A stretch of DNA of 14,573 nt from Gemmatimonadota bacterium (GTDB lineage: Bacteria > Gemmatimonadota > Gemmatimonadetes > Longimicrobiales > RSA9), in assembly GCA_019689775.1 (NCBI GenBank), contig JADGGV010000047.1:1-14573 (forward strand), in the 5' to 3' direction. Shown piece by piece: positions 1 through 7,580 of the stretch. Position 1 is the stretch's first letter. Each line of letters begins with the position of its first letter. The notes beneath the pieces are model-generated. The model saw only the letters and a list, made by a program, of their open reading frames with translations. It was not told the origin of the DNA and searched no databases. The position numbers and the translations under genes were made by a program.

Positions 1-2
1 GC

Positions 3-17
3 ATCGGCGACGCCGAT
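3..17. other. Short perfect inverted repeat downstream of the RCC1 gene
   Basis: A 7-base arm (3-9) is followed by one base and its exact complement (11-17). If transcribed, the usable form is about a 5-bp stem with a 5-base loop. It lies some 30 bases past the stop codon of the minus-strand RCC1 gene, so it could be a weak terminator or a protein-binding dyad. There is no T-tract, and such short dyads are common by chance in GC-rich DNA. Confidence 0.2.
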
Positions 18-46
18 CCGGGTTCATGTGGTGCCGTAGGCCGGCA

Positions 47-1240
47 TCACCGCGGCGCCGCGGGCGCGGCGACGCGGACGGGGACCGGGGAGGCGAACGT
101 GGAGCCGGAGCCGAGCTGGCCGTAGCCCGCGAAGCCCCAGCAGTACGCCGCGCCGTCGGCCGCCAGGGCGCAGGTGTGCAGCGTTCCGGCGCTGATCGAA
201 TCGAAGGCGACGTCGCCGGCGACGCGGGCCGGCGTGGCCGCGACGCCTGCGCCACCGCCGTCGCCGAGTTGGCCGTACGTGTCGTCTCCCCAGCAATACG
301 CCTGATGATCGGTCGTGACGGCGCAGGTGTGGCGAGCGCCGGCGGAGATCGTGGCGAACGCGGCGGGCGCGGCGACGCGAACCGGCGCGCGGGCGTCGGC
401 GAGCGCGCCGGCGCCGAGCTGGCCGACGTCGCCGGCGCCCCAGCAGTAGGCGACACCCGCGGTGGAGAGCGCACACGTGTGCTGGCCGCCTGCGGCGATC
501 GCGGCGAACGCGACGGTGGTGCGGACGCGGACCGGGACGAGGCTGCACGGTGCGCCGTCGGCGCCGCAGCGCACCAGGGCGGAATCGGTGCCGAGCTGGC
601 CGCGATCGTCGCGACCCCAGCAGTAGGCGGCGCCGTCGGCCGCGAGGGCGCAGGTGTGGTCGGCGCCGGCGGCGAGCGCGGCGAAGCGCCGGCCGGGGAT
701 GCGCTCGGGGAGGCCGAGGTCGACGGTCGCGCCAACGCCGAGCTGGCCGTAGCGGCCCCACCCCCAGCAGGAGACGCGGCCGTCGACCTCGAGGCCGCAG
801 GTGTGGTGGCGGCCGGCGGCGATCGCGGAGAACGTGCGCTCGCCCGCGACGAGCGTCGGCGCGGCATGGCCGACGGTCGTGCCGTCGCCGAGCTCGGCAT
901 GGTCGTTCGCGCCCCAGCAGAAGGCGCGACCGTCGACGGCCAGGAGGCAGGCGTGCTGCTCGCCGAGGGCGACCGCGCGGGCGTCGGGGGCGCTGGTGAC
1001 GGCGGTCGGGACGAGGGCTGGCGGCGCGGCGGAGTCGTCGTCGGCGGCGCCACGGCGGCCCCAGCAGAACGCGGCGCCGGTGTCGGCGACGGCGCAGGAG
1101 CGGTCGCGCCCGGCGGCGATGGCGGCGAAGTGGGCGGTGGCGGTGGCGCGCGGGGCCGGACCGGCGTCGTCGCCGCAGGCGGCGAGCGCGAGCAACGCGA
1201 ACGCCGCGGTCGCGGTCGGGGGGCGGGTCGGGATCCGCAT
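47..1240 (-). CDS. RCC1-repeat lipoprotein, predicted seven-bladed beta-propeller
   Basis: The 397-residue product starts with a basic n-region and a hydrophobic stretch ending in the lipobox LAAC (Cys22), followed by G-D-D. It should therefore be lipidated and exported to the periplasm or cell surface. Residues 38-397 are seven tandem units of about 50 residues of the pattern F-A-x-I-x-A-G-x-x-H-T-C...C-W-G...G-Q-L-G. Seven units match the closed seven-bladed propeller of RCC1 (known family fold). Every unit carries a cysteine pair spaced C-x9-C just before W-G; unit 4 also has a longer loop with two extra cysteines. Eukaryotic RCC1 is a Ran exchange factor, but bacterial secreted versions have no such partner, so the function is unknown; binding of a surface ligand is a guess. 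The gene diverges from the glycosyltransferases across 123 bp, so a role with the polysaccharide is not established. Confidence 0.9.
   Translation of the reverse strand: MRIPTRPPTATAAFALLALAACGDDAGPAPRATATAHFAAIAAGRDRSCAVADTGAAFCWGRRGAADDDSAAPPALVPTAVTSAPDARAVALGEQHACLLAVDGRAFCWGANDHAELGDGTTVGHAAPTLVAGERTFSAIAAGRHHTCGLEVDGRVSCWGWGRYGQLGVGATVDLGLPERIPGRRFAALAAGADHTCALAADGAAYCWGRDDRGQLGTDSALVRCGADGAPCSLVPVRVRTTVAFAAIAAGGQHTCALSTAGVAYCWGAGDVGQLGAGALADARAPVRVAAPAAFATISAGARHTCAVTTDHQAYCWGDDTYGQLGDGGGAGVAATPARVAGDVAFDSISAGTLHTCALAADGAAYCWGFAGYGQLGSGSTFASPVPVRVAAPAAPR
50..1129 (-). repeat. Seven tandem RCC1 repeats within the lipoprotein gene
   Basis: At protein level these are seven degenerate units of about 50 residues (residues 38-397), which gives a periodicity of about 150 bases in the DNA. 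The invariant core is C-x9-C-W-G, and G-Q-L-G follows in most units. The first unit is the most divergent and lacks G-Q-L-G. The last unit ends a few residues before the stop codon, so there is no domain after the propeller. Confidence 0.85.
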
Positions 1241-1350
1241 CGCCTCGCTACCGAGGTGCGGGGCGCGGCCGGCGCCGCGTCCGGGTTGGGAATGCTAGGC
1301 GGGGCGCTGAGCGCGGGGCAAGGGACATCCCCGTGGGGGTGGCGTCCACG

Positions 1351-1355
1351 AGGAG
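1351..1355 (+). promoter_or_regulatory. Ribosome binding site fixing the GTG start of the first glycosyltransferase
   Basis: AGGAG lies 8 bases before the GTG at 1364. The reading frame stays open upstream to position 26, antisense to the RCC1 gene, so this site is what decides the real start. I could not pick a convincing -35/-10 pair in the 1241-1363 divergent gap. Confidence 0.6.
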
Positions 1356-1363
1356 AGCGCGCG

Positions 1364-2392
1364 GTGCCCGGGGGACCTCGTATCAGCATCGTGGTCAACA
1401 ACCACAACTATGCCGCGTTCCTGCCGGCGGCCATCGACAGCGCACTCGCGCAGACGCGGCCGGCGCTCGAGGTGATCGTGGTGGACGACGGCTCGACGGA
1501 CGCATCTCGCGACATCATCGCGAGCTACGGCGCACGGGTGCGGCCGGTGCTCAAGGAGAACGGCGGGCAGGCGTCGGCGCTGAACGCGGGCTTCGCGGCG
1601 TGCCGGGGCGACGCGGTGCTGTTCCTCGACGCCGACGACCTGCTCCACCCCTCGGCGCTGGAGGCGGCGGCGCGCGTGTGGCGCGACGGCGTCGCGAAGA
1701 TCCAGTTCCCGCTGGAGGTCGTCGACCGCGAGGGGCGGCCGCTGGGGTACCGCGCGCCGAGGGCGCCGATGCCGAGCGGCGACCTGAGCCGGACGGTGCT
1801 CGCGGTCGGCGTCTACCCGAGCCCGCCGACGAGCGGCAACGTCTTCGACCGGCGCGCGCTGGAACGGCTGATGCCGATGGCGGAATCGCACCTCTCGCCG
1901 GACGGTCACCTGATCCAGGCGAGCGCGCTGCTGGGCGACGTCGTCACGATCCCCGAGCCGCTGGGCGCGTTCCGCGTGCACGGCGGCAACAACTGGGCGC
2001 TGGAGCGCGAGCTGCGCCCCGCCCGGCTGAGGCAGATCACGATCTCGGAGGAGCAGAAGGCGGCGGCGCTGCGTGAGCTGGGCGCGCGCATCGCCCTGGA
2101 CGTGCCCGCGGACCTGGTGCTGTGCGTGCCGGACCACCTCCAGGCTCGGCTGGCCTCGCTCCGGGTCGAGCCGGAGGCCCACCCCTATCCCGGCGACCGC
2201 GCGTGGGCGCTCGCGGCGCGGGGGATCCGCGCGTGCTGGCGGACGCCGGCGTATCCGCTGAAGAAGAAGCTGCTGTTCTCGGCATGGTTCCTGGCGCTCG
2301 CCGCGAGCCGCGGGCGGGCGAGCCGCGCGCTGGCCGCGGCCTGCTACGTGCCCGCGCGGCGGCCGCGGCTGGCCCGGTTTCTGGTCGGATGA
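1364..2392 (+). CDS. Family 2 glycosyltransferase (GT-A fold)
   Basis: With the GTG start at 1364 the product is 342 residues and begins directly in the GT2 fold (S-I-V-V-N-N-H-N-Y). The nucleotide-binding V-V-D-D-G-S-T-D is at about residues 39-46, and the metal-binding D-A-D is at 89-91 in F-L-D-A-D-D. Further on are G-G-Q-A-S-A-L-N-A-G, typical of the family, and P-L-G-A-F-R-V-H near the end of the catalytic domain. The C-terminal 60 residues hold a hydrophobic stretch (L-L-F-S-A-W-F-L-A-L-A-A) flanked by Lys/Arg, which probably attaches the enzyme to the inner membrane. It should transfer a sugar from a nucleotide donor to a lipid-linked intermediate on the cytoplasmic face; donor and acceptor cannot be read from sequence. 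It overlaps the next gene by four bases (ATGA), so the two are coupled. Confidence 0.9.
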   Translation: MPGGPRISIVVNNHNYAAFLPAAIDSALAQTRPALEVIVVDDGSTDASRDIIASYGARVRPVLKENGGQASALNAGFAACRGDAVLFLDADDLLHPSALEAAARVWRDGVAKIQFPLEVVDREGRPLGYRAPRAPMPSGDLSRTVLAVGVYPSPPTSGNVFDRRALERLMPMAESHLSPDGHLIQASALLGDVVTIPEPLGAFRVHGGNNWALERELRPARLRQITISEEQKAAALRELGARIALDVPADLVLCVPDHLQARLASLRVEPEAHPYPGDRAWALAARGIRACWRTPAYPLKKKLLFSAWFLALAASRGRASRALAAACYVPARRPRLARFLVG

Positions 2393-3306
2393 GCGCGCCG
2401 GACATCTTCGTCGTCGCGCTGACGCGGAACGGCGCGCCGACCGTGACGCGCTGCGTCGAGTCGGTGCTCGCCTCCGAGGGCGTCACGCTCGACTACGTCG
2501 TGGTGGACAACGCGTCGACGGACGGGAGCGGCGAACGGCTGGTGCGGCGGTTCGGCGAGGGGCACGTCCTGCGCCTCGCGGCGAACACCGGGTACACCGG
2601 TGGGATGAACGCCGGCCTCGCGCGCTGGCGGGAGCGCGGGGGCGGCTCGCACGTCCTGTTGCTGACGCAGGACATGACGCTCGAGCCGTGTGCGCTCGCG
2701 CGGCTGCTCGGCGCGCTCCGCGCGGAGCCGGGCGCCGGCATGGCCGGCCCGCTGGTGCTGTACCGGGACGAGCCGGAGCGCGTCTTCAGCGCGGGCGGCC
2801 GGCTCGAGCCGCGGCGCGCGCGCTCCTACCAGCTCCGCACGTTCCCCGGCCGGACCACCTACGCCGTGGACTGGATCGACGGCTGCTGCATGCTGATCCG
2901 CCCGGAGGTGATCGCGGCGATCGGCGGGCTGGACGACCGCTACTTCATCTACTTCGAGGAGACCGACTTCTGTCGGCGCGCCGGCGCGGCCGGGTGGCGG
3001 ATCCTGCTCGTCCCGGAGGCGCGCGCCTGGCAGGAGAAACCCGCGCTCCCCGCACCGTACTACTTCTACTTCATGGCACGGAACCGGTACCTCTTCTGGC
3101 GCAAGAACTACGGCGTCGGCGGCGGGCGCGTCGCGCTCACGCTGGCGCGGGAGCTGGTCGGGCTCGCCCGGGGCGTGGTGCGGCCGCCGCGGGGCCGCTC
3201 GCGGGCGCTCGCGCTCCGCTGGCTGGTGCGGCACGCGCGCGGCACCGCGCTCGGCACCCGCGACTACCTGCGCGGGCGATTCGGGCCGGCGCCGGAGATG
3301 CGCTGA
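2389..3306 (+). CDS. Family 2 glycosyltransferase, rhamnosyltransferase (WbbL)-like
   Basis: The ATG at 2389 overlaps the preceding stop (ATGA), giving 305 residues. The N-terminus is typical of GT2 (V-A-L-T-R-N-G), with V-V-V-D-N-A-S-T-D at about residues 37-45 and N-T-G-Y-T-G-G-M-N-A-G next. The usual D-x-D is replaced by T-Q-D (93-95). The acceptor side has W-I-D-G-C-C-M-L-I and the F-E-E-T-D-F block (E190, E191, D193). These motifs mark the GT2 branch that includes WbbL-type rhamnosyltransferases (family knowledge), but many members use other donors, so rhamnose is only a possibility and no dTDP-rhamnose genes are present. The C-terminal 70 residues are Arg-rich and amphipathic, consistent with peripheral membrane binding. 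It probably adds a later sugar of the same repeat unit as its upstream neighbour. Confidence 0.88.
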   Translation: MSAPDIFVVALTRNGAPTVTRCVESVLASEGVTLDYVVVDNASTDGSGERLVRRFGEGHVLRLAANTGYTGGMNAGLARWRERGGGSHVLLLTQDMTLEPCALARLLGALRAEPGAGMAGPLVLYRDEPERVFSAGGRLEPRRARSYQLRTFPGRTTYAVDWIDGCCMLIRPEVIAAIGGLDDRYFIYFEETDFCRRAGAAGWRILLVPEARAWQEKPALPAPYYFYFMARNRYLFWRKNYGVGGGRVALTLARELVGLARGVVRPPRGRSRALALRWLVRHARGTALGTRDYLRGRFGPAPEMR

Positions 3307-3363
3307 GGCCCAGCCGCCGGCGCCGCGGAGCCCGGGCGCGGTGGGCTCGCGGGACTCCACCTC

Positions 3364-3390
3364 CCGCGCGCAGACCGGCGGAGCGCGCGG
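3364..3390. terminator. GC-rich inverted repeat between convergent genes, possible bidirectional terminator
   Basis: CCGCGCGC (3364-3371) pairs exactly with GCGCGCGG (3383-3390) across an 11-base loop. It sits in the 94-base gap between the stop of the second glycosyltransferase (3306) and the stop of the convergent wzi gene (3401), where a shared terminator would be expected. No T-tract follows on either strand and low-complexity GC DNA forms such repeats easily, so confidence is low. I see nothing else in this gap. Confidence 0.3.
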
Positions 3391-3400
3391 CGACCGTCGC

Positions 3401-5101
3401 CTACGGCACCAGGCCGACGACGCCGAGGTTCGGGCGCCAGGTCGCGGTCAGGCGGAGGTGGAGGTTGTGATCGACGCGGTCCGGCACCGTGTAGACGTCG
3501 GACAGGTCGAGGAAATCGCGGTTGTAGCGCGTCGAGAGGCCGATCTCGCCGCCGATGGCGAACGGGCCGAGCAGATGCTGGTGCCGGACGGACGCGGCGA
3601 GCTCGACGTCGTGGCCGCGGAAGCCGTAGTAGCGGGCCCAGACGGCGTAGTACGCGTCGTTGTCGTGCGCGATACGCTGGAGGGTGAGCCCGGTGACCGA
3701 GCGGCCGGCGAAGAGGTCGGCGCCGAGCGCGGCCGCGTTGGAGCCGGGGCCGATGCTCGCGCCGAGGAGCTGGCCGCGCTGGGTGTAGCCCTGGCGGACC
3801 TGGCTGTGCGTGTAGAACGTGACCGCGCCGCGGCCGCTGCGCAGGCTGGTCGACGCCTCGAGGTGGGTGAGCTCGCCGAAGAGGCGGAGCGAGCGTGAGC
3901 CGGCGGGCGTGACCTTCTGGAAGCCGAGCGTGTAGCCCTGCGAGTGCTCGGGCTCGAGGAGCAGGTCGTGGAACGAGTCCCAGTTGTCCTCGCGCGCCCA
4001 CTCGGCGTACGCCTCGAAGCCGGCGGCGGGGAGCGCCCAGCGGCCGAAGATCGACGCGAGCTGGTTGCCGCCGATGGGGCCTTGCGGGTTCGCGCGCGGG
4101 TGGGCGTAGGGGTGGCTGATGTAGTCGCCGATCGAGAGGCCGTCGGGCGGGATGACCTCGAGGTAGGCGCGGGCGACGCCGAGCGTGAGGCCGGGGAGCC
4201 CGCGGGGCTCGATGCCGAGGACGATGCCGGCGAACATGCGCCGGTCGTTGGTGGGGTCGCCATCCCAGTAGTCGGACTCGGCGAGGCGACCCCAGAGCAG
4301 CTCGCCGTCCAGTCGGCCGATCCCTACGTTCACCGGGCGGCCGGTGCCGAGGAAGAGGTGCGGGAAGCCGGGCGCGGACGCGCCGAGGACGATGGAGTTG
4401 AGGCGCCCGGGGCCCCACCAGAGGTTCTCGTTCGAGAGGCCGACGGCGAAGCCGTGGTAGTCGACGCGGATGTAGCTCTGCCCGGCGTCGAGCGTCCAGA
4501 ACGCGTCGGCGCCGAAGCGCTGCGGCCAGTCGATGCCCTGGGTATGCCACGGGTTCGCGAAGCGGGAGTAGCTGGGCGCGTCGACCGGGACGGTCTCGAA
4601 GTCGCGGTTCTGCTGGTAGGCGATCGTGGGGGCGAGCGCGGCCGTGAGCACGCCCCAGCGGACGGCGACGCCGGCGGAAACGGCGGTCGCCACGCCGCGG
4701 CCGGCCCAGAGCGCGCCGTTGTCGCGGTCGAGCGGGTAGGCGCTGTTCAGCTCGGAGAAGCTGACGGCGGGGAGGACGCGGACGACGTTCGCGCGGGCCG
4801 GAGCGGCGGCGGGCGGCAGGAGCGCGTCGCGCGCGAGATCGCTCCCGTCGGCGCAGACGCGCAGGCCGGAGCCGCGCGAGAGGCGACGCACGGCCATGAC
4901 CGTGAGCGGCGCGGCACCGGTGATCTCGAGGACGCGCGCCAAGTCGGCGCTGAAGTCGTCGACGGAGGTCAGCTCGAGGTCCACCGGATGCCGGCACGGC
5001 GGCGGCCGGAGCGGGGCGGACTGCGCCCGGAGCGGCGCGGAGTCGAGGCTCGCGGCGGTGAGCGCAGCCGCGAGGATGATGCGGGTACGACGGCGCGGCA
5101 T
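3401..5101 (-). CDS. wzi: Capsule assembly protein, Wzi family (outer-membrane beta-barrel)
   Basis: The chosen ATG at 5101 gives 566 residues and starts a textbook signal peptide (M-P-R-R-R then a hydrophobic core, cleavage near L-R-A-Q at about 25). An in-frame start at 5170 would only add a Pro-rich tail before the signal. The mature protein has a roughly 90-residue N-terminal part with two cysteines. Alternating-hydrophobicity strands typical of an 18-stranded barrel follow. Family-like segments include F-A-V-G-L-S-N-E-N-L-W-W-G-P-G and F-P-H-L-F-L-G-T. In E. coli, Wzi is the outer-membrane lectin that anchors group 1 capsule (about 480 residues); this one is longer. It stands alone on the minus strand inside the polysaccharide locus, convergent with the GT2 pair and divergent from the main operon. 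It could instead act as an export porin. Confidence 0.82.
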   Translation of the reverse strand: MPRRRTRIILAAALTAASLDSAPLRAQSAPLRPPPCRHPVDLELTSVDDFSADLARVLEITGAAPLTVMAVRRLSRGSGLRVCADGSDLARDALLPPAAAPARANVVRVLPAVSFSELNSAYPLDRDNGALWAGRGVATAVSAGVAVRWGVLTAALAPTIAYQQNRDFETVPVDAPSYSRFANPWHTQGIDWPQRFGADAFWTLDAGQSYIRVDYHGFAVGLSNENLWWGPGRLNSIVLGASAPGFPHLFLGTGRPVNVGIGRLDGELLWGRLAESDYWDGDPTNDRRMFAGIVLGIEPRGLPGLTLGVARAYLEVIPPDGLSIGDYISHPYAHPRANPQGPIGGNQLASIFGRWALPAAGFEAYAEWAREDNWDSFHDLLLEPEHSQGYTLGFQKVTPAGSRSLRLFGELTHLEASTSLRSGRGAVTFYTHSQVRQGYTQRGQLLGASIGPGSNAAALGADLFAGRSVTGLTLQRIAHDNDAYYAVWARYYGFRGHDVELAASVRHQHLLGPFAIGGEIGLSTRYNRDFLDLSDVYTVPDRVDHNLHLRLTATWRPNLGVVGLVP

Positions 5102-5115
5102 AGCGGTTCGTTCGG

Positions 5116-6441
5116 GTGAATCGTCCGGGACCGGACCGGCAACCTGGGCCGGGGGTCGTGCGGGGACCAAGCAGAAATGGGGCCGCTGCGGTCCGGCGGT
5201 CCGCGGCGCGCGGGGCGCCGGGCGGGGGTGAGCGGCGGCTGCGGGTCCTCGTGGTCGGGCCGACGCCCCCGCCGTACCACGGCGGCGCGGTCGCGACGCG
5301 CTACCTGCTCGAGAGCGGCCTGGGCGACGATGTGGAGCTGATCCACCTCGACACCTCCGATCGCCGCGACCTGCGCAACATCGGCCGCTTCGACGTCACG
5401 AACGTGGCGCTCGCGCTGAAACACGGCGTAACCTGTCTGTGGCTACTGTTGCGCCGGCGGCCGGACGTAGTATACGTCCCGATCGCGCAGAATCGGCTCG
5501 GCTTCCTGCGCGACTCGCTCTTCCTCCTGGCGGCGCTCGCGCTGCGGCGACGCATCGTACTGCACGTGCACGGCGGCCATTTCCGCGCCTTCTACGAGGG
5601 GACGGACGCGCTGACGCGGGCGTTGGCGGGGCTGGTGGTGCGGCGGGCGGCGCGGGTGATCGTGCTCGGCGAGGGGCTGCGCGCGATGTTCCGCGGACTG
5701 GTGCCGGAGAGCCGGATCGCGGTGGTGCCGAACGGGACGCCGTCGCTCGCCCCGGCGGGTTCGGTGGACGACCGGCCGGTGGCGGCGGCGACGTCGCCTG
5801 CCGCGGGGTGCGACGCGCCGGTAGCGCGCCCGGCGCCGGGGGCGCGGACGTCCGGCCCGGCGCACGCGGCGACTCGGCGTGGCCGCCAGGTGCTCTACCT
5901 CGGCGCGCTGCTGCGCACGAAGGGCGTGCTGGACGTGTTGGCGGCGGCGCGGCTGATCGTCGCGCGGCGGCCGGATGTGCGCTTCGTGTTCGCCGGCGCC
6001 GCCTATGGCGCGGGGGACGAGGAGGCGCTCCTGCGTGCGGCGGCCGCGGCGCTGCCGGATAACATCGAGTGCCGCGGCGTGGTGGCGGGCGCGGCGAAGC
6101 GGCGGGCGCTGGAGGAGTCGGACATCCTGGTGCTACCGACCTATTACCCATACGAGGGGCATCCGTACGTGATCATCGAGGCCATGGCGGCGGGACTTCC
6201 GGTCGTCGCGACGGCGCACGGGGCCATCGCGGAGTGCGTGAGGGACGGTGAGACGGGGGTGCTCGTACCGGCCCGCGCCCCGGAGATCCTGGCCGAGACG
6301 CTGCTTCGGCTGTTGGACGACGACGCGCTGCGACTGCGGATGGGACGGGCGGCGCGGGAGGCGCACGCGCGGTCCTACACCCTGGAGCGCTGGACGGAGC
6401 GGATGGGCGCGGTGCTGCGCTCGGCCGGCGGCGCGGCATGA
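5116..6441 (+). CDS. Family 4 glycosyltransferase (GT-B fold)
   Basis: The fold is clear: L-R-V-L-V-V-G-P-T-P-P-P-Y-H-G-G-A at residue 42 on opens the first Rossmann domain, H-V-H-G-G-H-F lies in its middle, and V-L-Y-L-G-A-L-L-R-T-K-G opens the second. The donor-site E-x7-E motif is E347-E355 (E-G-H-P-Y-V-I-I-E), followed by A-M-A-A-G-L-P-V-V-A-T. It is a retaining transferase, probably cytoplasmic and building the repeat unit; the sugar is unknown. The start is uncertain. GTG 5116 is the longest option and GTG 5158 the other, neither has a good ribosome site, and the first 40 residues are Arg/Pro/Gly-rich and unlike the family. An Ala/Pro-rich insert of about 45 residues separates the two domains. 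The gene opens the main operon and overlaps the epimerase gene by ATGA. Confidence 0.88.
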   Translation: MNRPGPDRQPGPGVVRGPSRNGAAAVRRSAARGAPGGGERRLRVLVVGPTPPPYHGGAVATRYLLESGLGDDVELIHLDTSDRRDLRNIGRFDVTNVALALKHGVTCLWLLLRRRPDVVYVPIAQNRLGFLRDSLFLLAALALRRRIVLHVHGGHFRAFYEGTDALTRALAGLVVRRAARVIVLGEGLRAMFRGLVPESRIAVVPNGTPSLAPAGSVDDRPVAAATSPAAGCDAPVARPAPGARTSGPAHAATRRGRQVLYLGALLRTKGVLDVLAAARLIVARRPDVRFVFAGAAYGAGDEEALLRAAAAALPDNIECRGVVAGAAKRRALEESDILVLPTYYPYEGHPYVIIEAMAAGLPVVATAHGAIAECVRDGETGVLVPARAPEILAETLLRLLDDDALRLRMGRAAREAHARSYTLERWTERMGAVLRSAGGAA

Positions 6442-7580
6442 CGGCGGGAGCGGAGCACGGCGGCGTGGCCGGGCCGCTCAAGATCATGGCCGTGGTCGGT
6501 GCGCGGCCGAACATGATGAAGGCCGCGCCGCTGCTGCGGGAGCTGGCGCGGCACGCGGATGTCGAGACGGTGCTGGTGCACACCGGCCAGCACTACGACG
6601 AGCGGATGTCGGAGGCGTTCTTCCGCGACCTGGGGTTGCCGGCGCCGGACCATTACCTGGGCGTGGGGTCGGGGACGCACGCGGCGCAGACGGCGAACGT
6701 GATGCTCGCGCTCGAGCCGATCATGATCGCCGAGCGGCCGGACGTCCTCGTGGTGGTCGGCGACGTGAACTCGACGCTCGCCGCGGCGCTCGTCGCGGCG
6801 AAGCTCGGCGTGCGGATCGCGCACGTCGAGGCGGGGCTGCGCAGCTTCGACCGCGGGATGCCCGAGGAGATCAACCGGGTGCTGACGGACGCGATCTCCG
6901 ACCTGCTGTTCACGACGGAGCGGGACGCAGAAACGAACCTGCTGCGTGAGGGCGTGCCGGCGGAGCGGATCCACTTCGTCGGGAACGTCATGATCGACAC
7001 GCTGCTGCGGGAGCTGCCGCGGGCGCGCGCGCTCGGGATGCCGGGGCGGATGGGCGTCGCGGCGCGGGAGTATGCGGTCCTGACGCTGCACCGGCCGTCG
7101 AACGTGGACGACCCGGCGGTGCTGGCGCAGCTCCTGGACGCGGTCGACGTGGTGCAGTCGCGGGTGCCGGTGCTGTTCCCGGTGCACCCGCGCACGCGGC
7201 AGCGGCTGGCGGAGGGGAGCCTCGCGGACCGGCTGGCGCGGATGCCGGCGCTGCGGCTGCTCGAGCCGCTGGGCTACCTCGAGTTCCTCGGGCTGCTCGC
7301 GGACGCGCGGCTCGTGCTGACGGACTCCGGCGGGATCCAGGAGGAGACGACGATCCTGGGCGTGCCCTGTCTGACGCTGCGGGAGAACACGGAGCGGCCC
7401 GTGACCGTGCTGGAGGGCACGAACGAGGTGGTGGGCACGAACGCGGACCGGATCGCGGCGGCGGCGGTTCGGATCCTGGACGGCGGTGGGAAGGCCGGCC
7501 GTCGGCCGGAGCTGTGGGATGGGCACGCCGCCGAGCGGATCGTGGCGGTGCTGCGTACCGTGGGGAGGCGCGGGGCGTGA
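6438..7580 (+). CDS. wecB: UDP-N-acetylglucosamine 2-epimerase (non-hydrolysing)
   Basis: The enzyme interconverts UDP-GlcNAc and UDP-ManNAc in the cytoplasm, supplying ManNAc-type donors for surface polysaccharide. The 380-residue product is the usual length. Visible motifs: V-V-G-A-R-P-N-M-M-K near the N-terminus, H-T-G-Q-H-Y-D, G-D-V-N-S-T (D109), H-V-E-A-G-L-R-S (E131), P-E-E-I-N-R (E143/E144), T-L-H-R-P-S-N (H218), and the UDP-binding D-S-G-G-I-Q-E-E followed by R-E-N-T-E-R-P. The acids and the histidine correspond to the catalytic residues known for E. coli WecB (D95, E117, E131, H213). The ATG at 6438 overlaps the glycosyltransferase stop, and its own stop overlaps the next GTG, so translation is probably coupled on both sides. 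No ManNAc dehydrogenase (WecC) is seen, so ManNAc itself may be the sugar incorporated. Confidence 0.96.
   Translation: MTAGAEHGGVAGPLKIMAVVGARPNMMKAAPLLRELARHADVETVLVHTGQHYDERMSEAFFRDLGLPAPDHYLGVGSGTHAAQTANVMLALEPIMIAERPDVLVVVGDVNSTLAAALVAAKLGVRIAHVEAGLRSFDRGMPEEINRVLTDAISDLLFTTERDAETNLLREGVPAERIHFVGNVMIDTLLRELPRARALGMPGRMGVAAREYAVLTLHRPSNVDDPAVLAQLLDAVDVVQSRVPVLFPVHPRTRQRLAEGSLADRLARMPALRLLEPLGYLEFLGLLADARLVLTDSGGIQEETTILGVPCLTLRENTERPVTVLEGTNEVVGTNADRIAAAAVRILDGGGKAGRRPELWDGHAAERIVAVLRTVGRRGA

Noticed and set aside
26..1363. Long open frame on the plus strand antisense to the RCC1 gene, continuous with the first glycosyltransferase frame
   Set aside because: Its translation is Arg/Gly/Ala-rich with no recognisable domain, and the minus strand here encodes clear RCC1 repeats. 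The open frame is a by-product of high GC content and codon bias; the glycosyltransferase has its own ribosome site at 1351.
1241..1363. Possible promoter near TTGGGA (1286-1291) in the divergent gap
   Set aside because: No acceptable -10 element lies 16-18 bases downstream, and sigma preferences of this organism are unknown, so I do not call a promoter.
3264..4997. 577-codon open frame on the minus strand overlapping wzi in another frame
   Set aside because: Its translation is almost entirely Arg, Pro and Ala. The alternative frame gives a signal peptide and barrel strands typical of Wzi.
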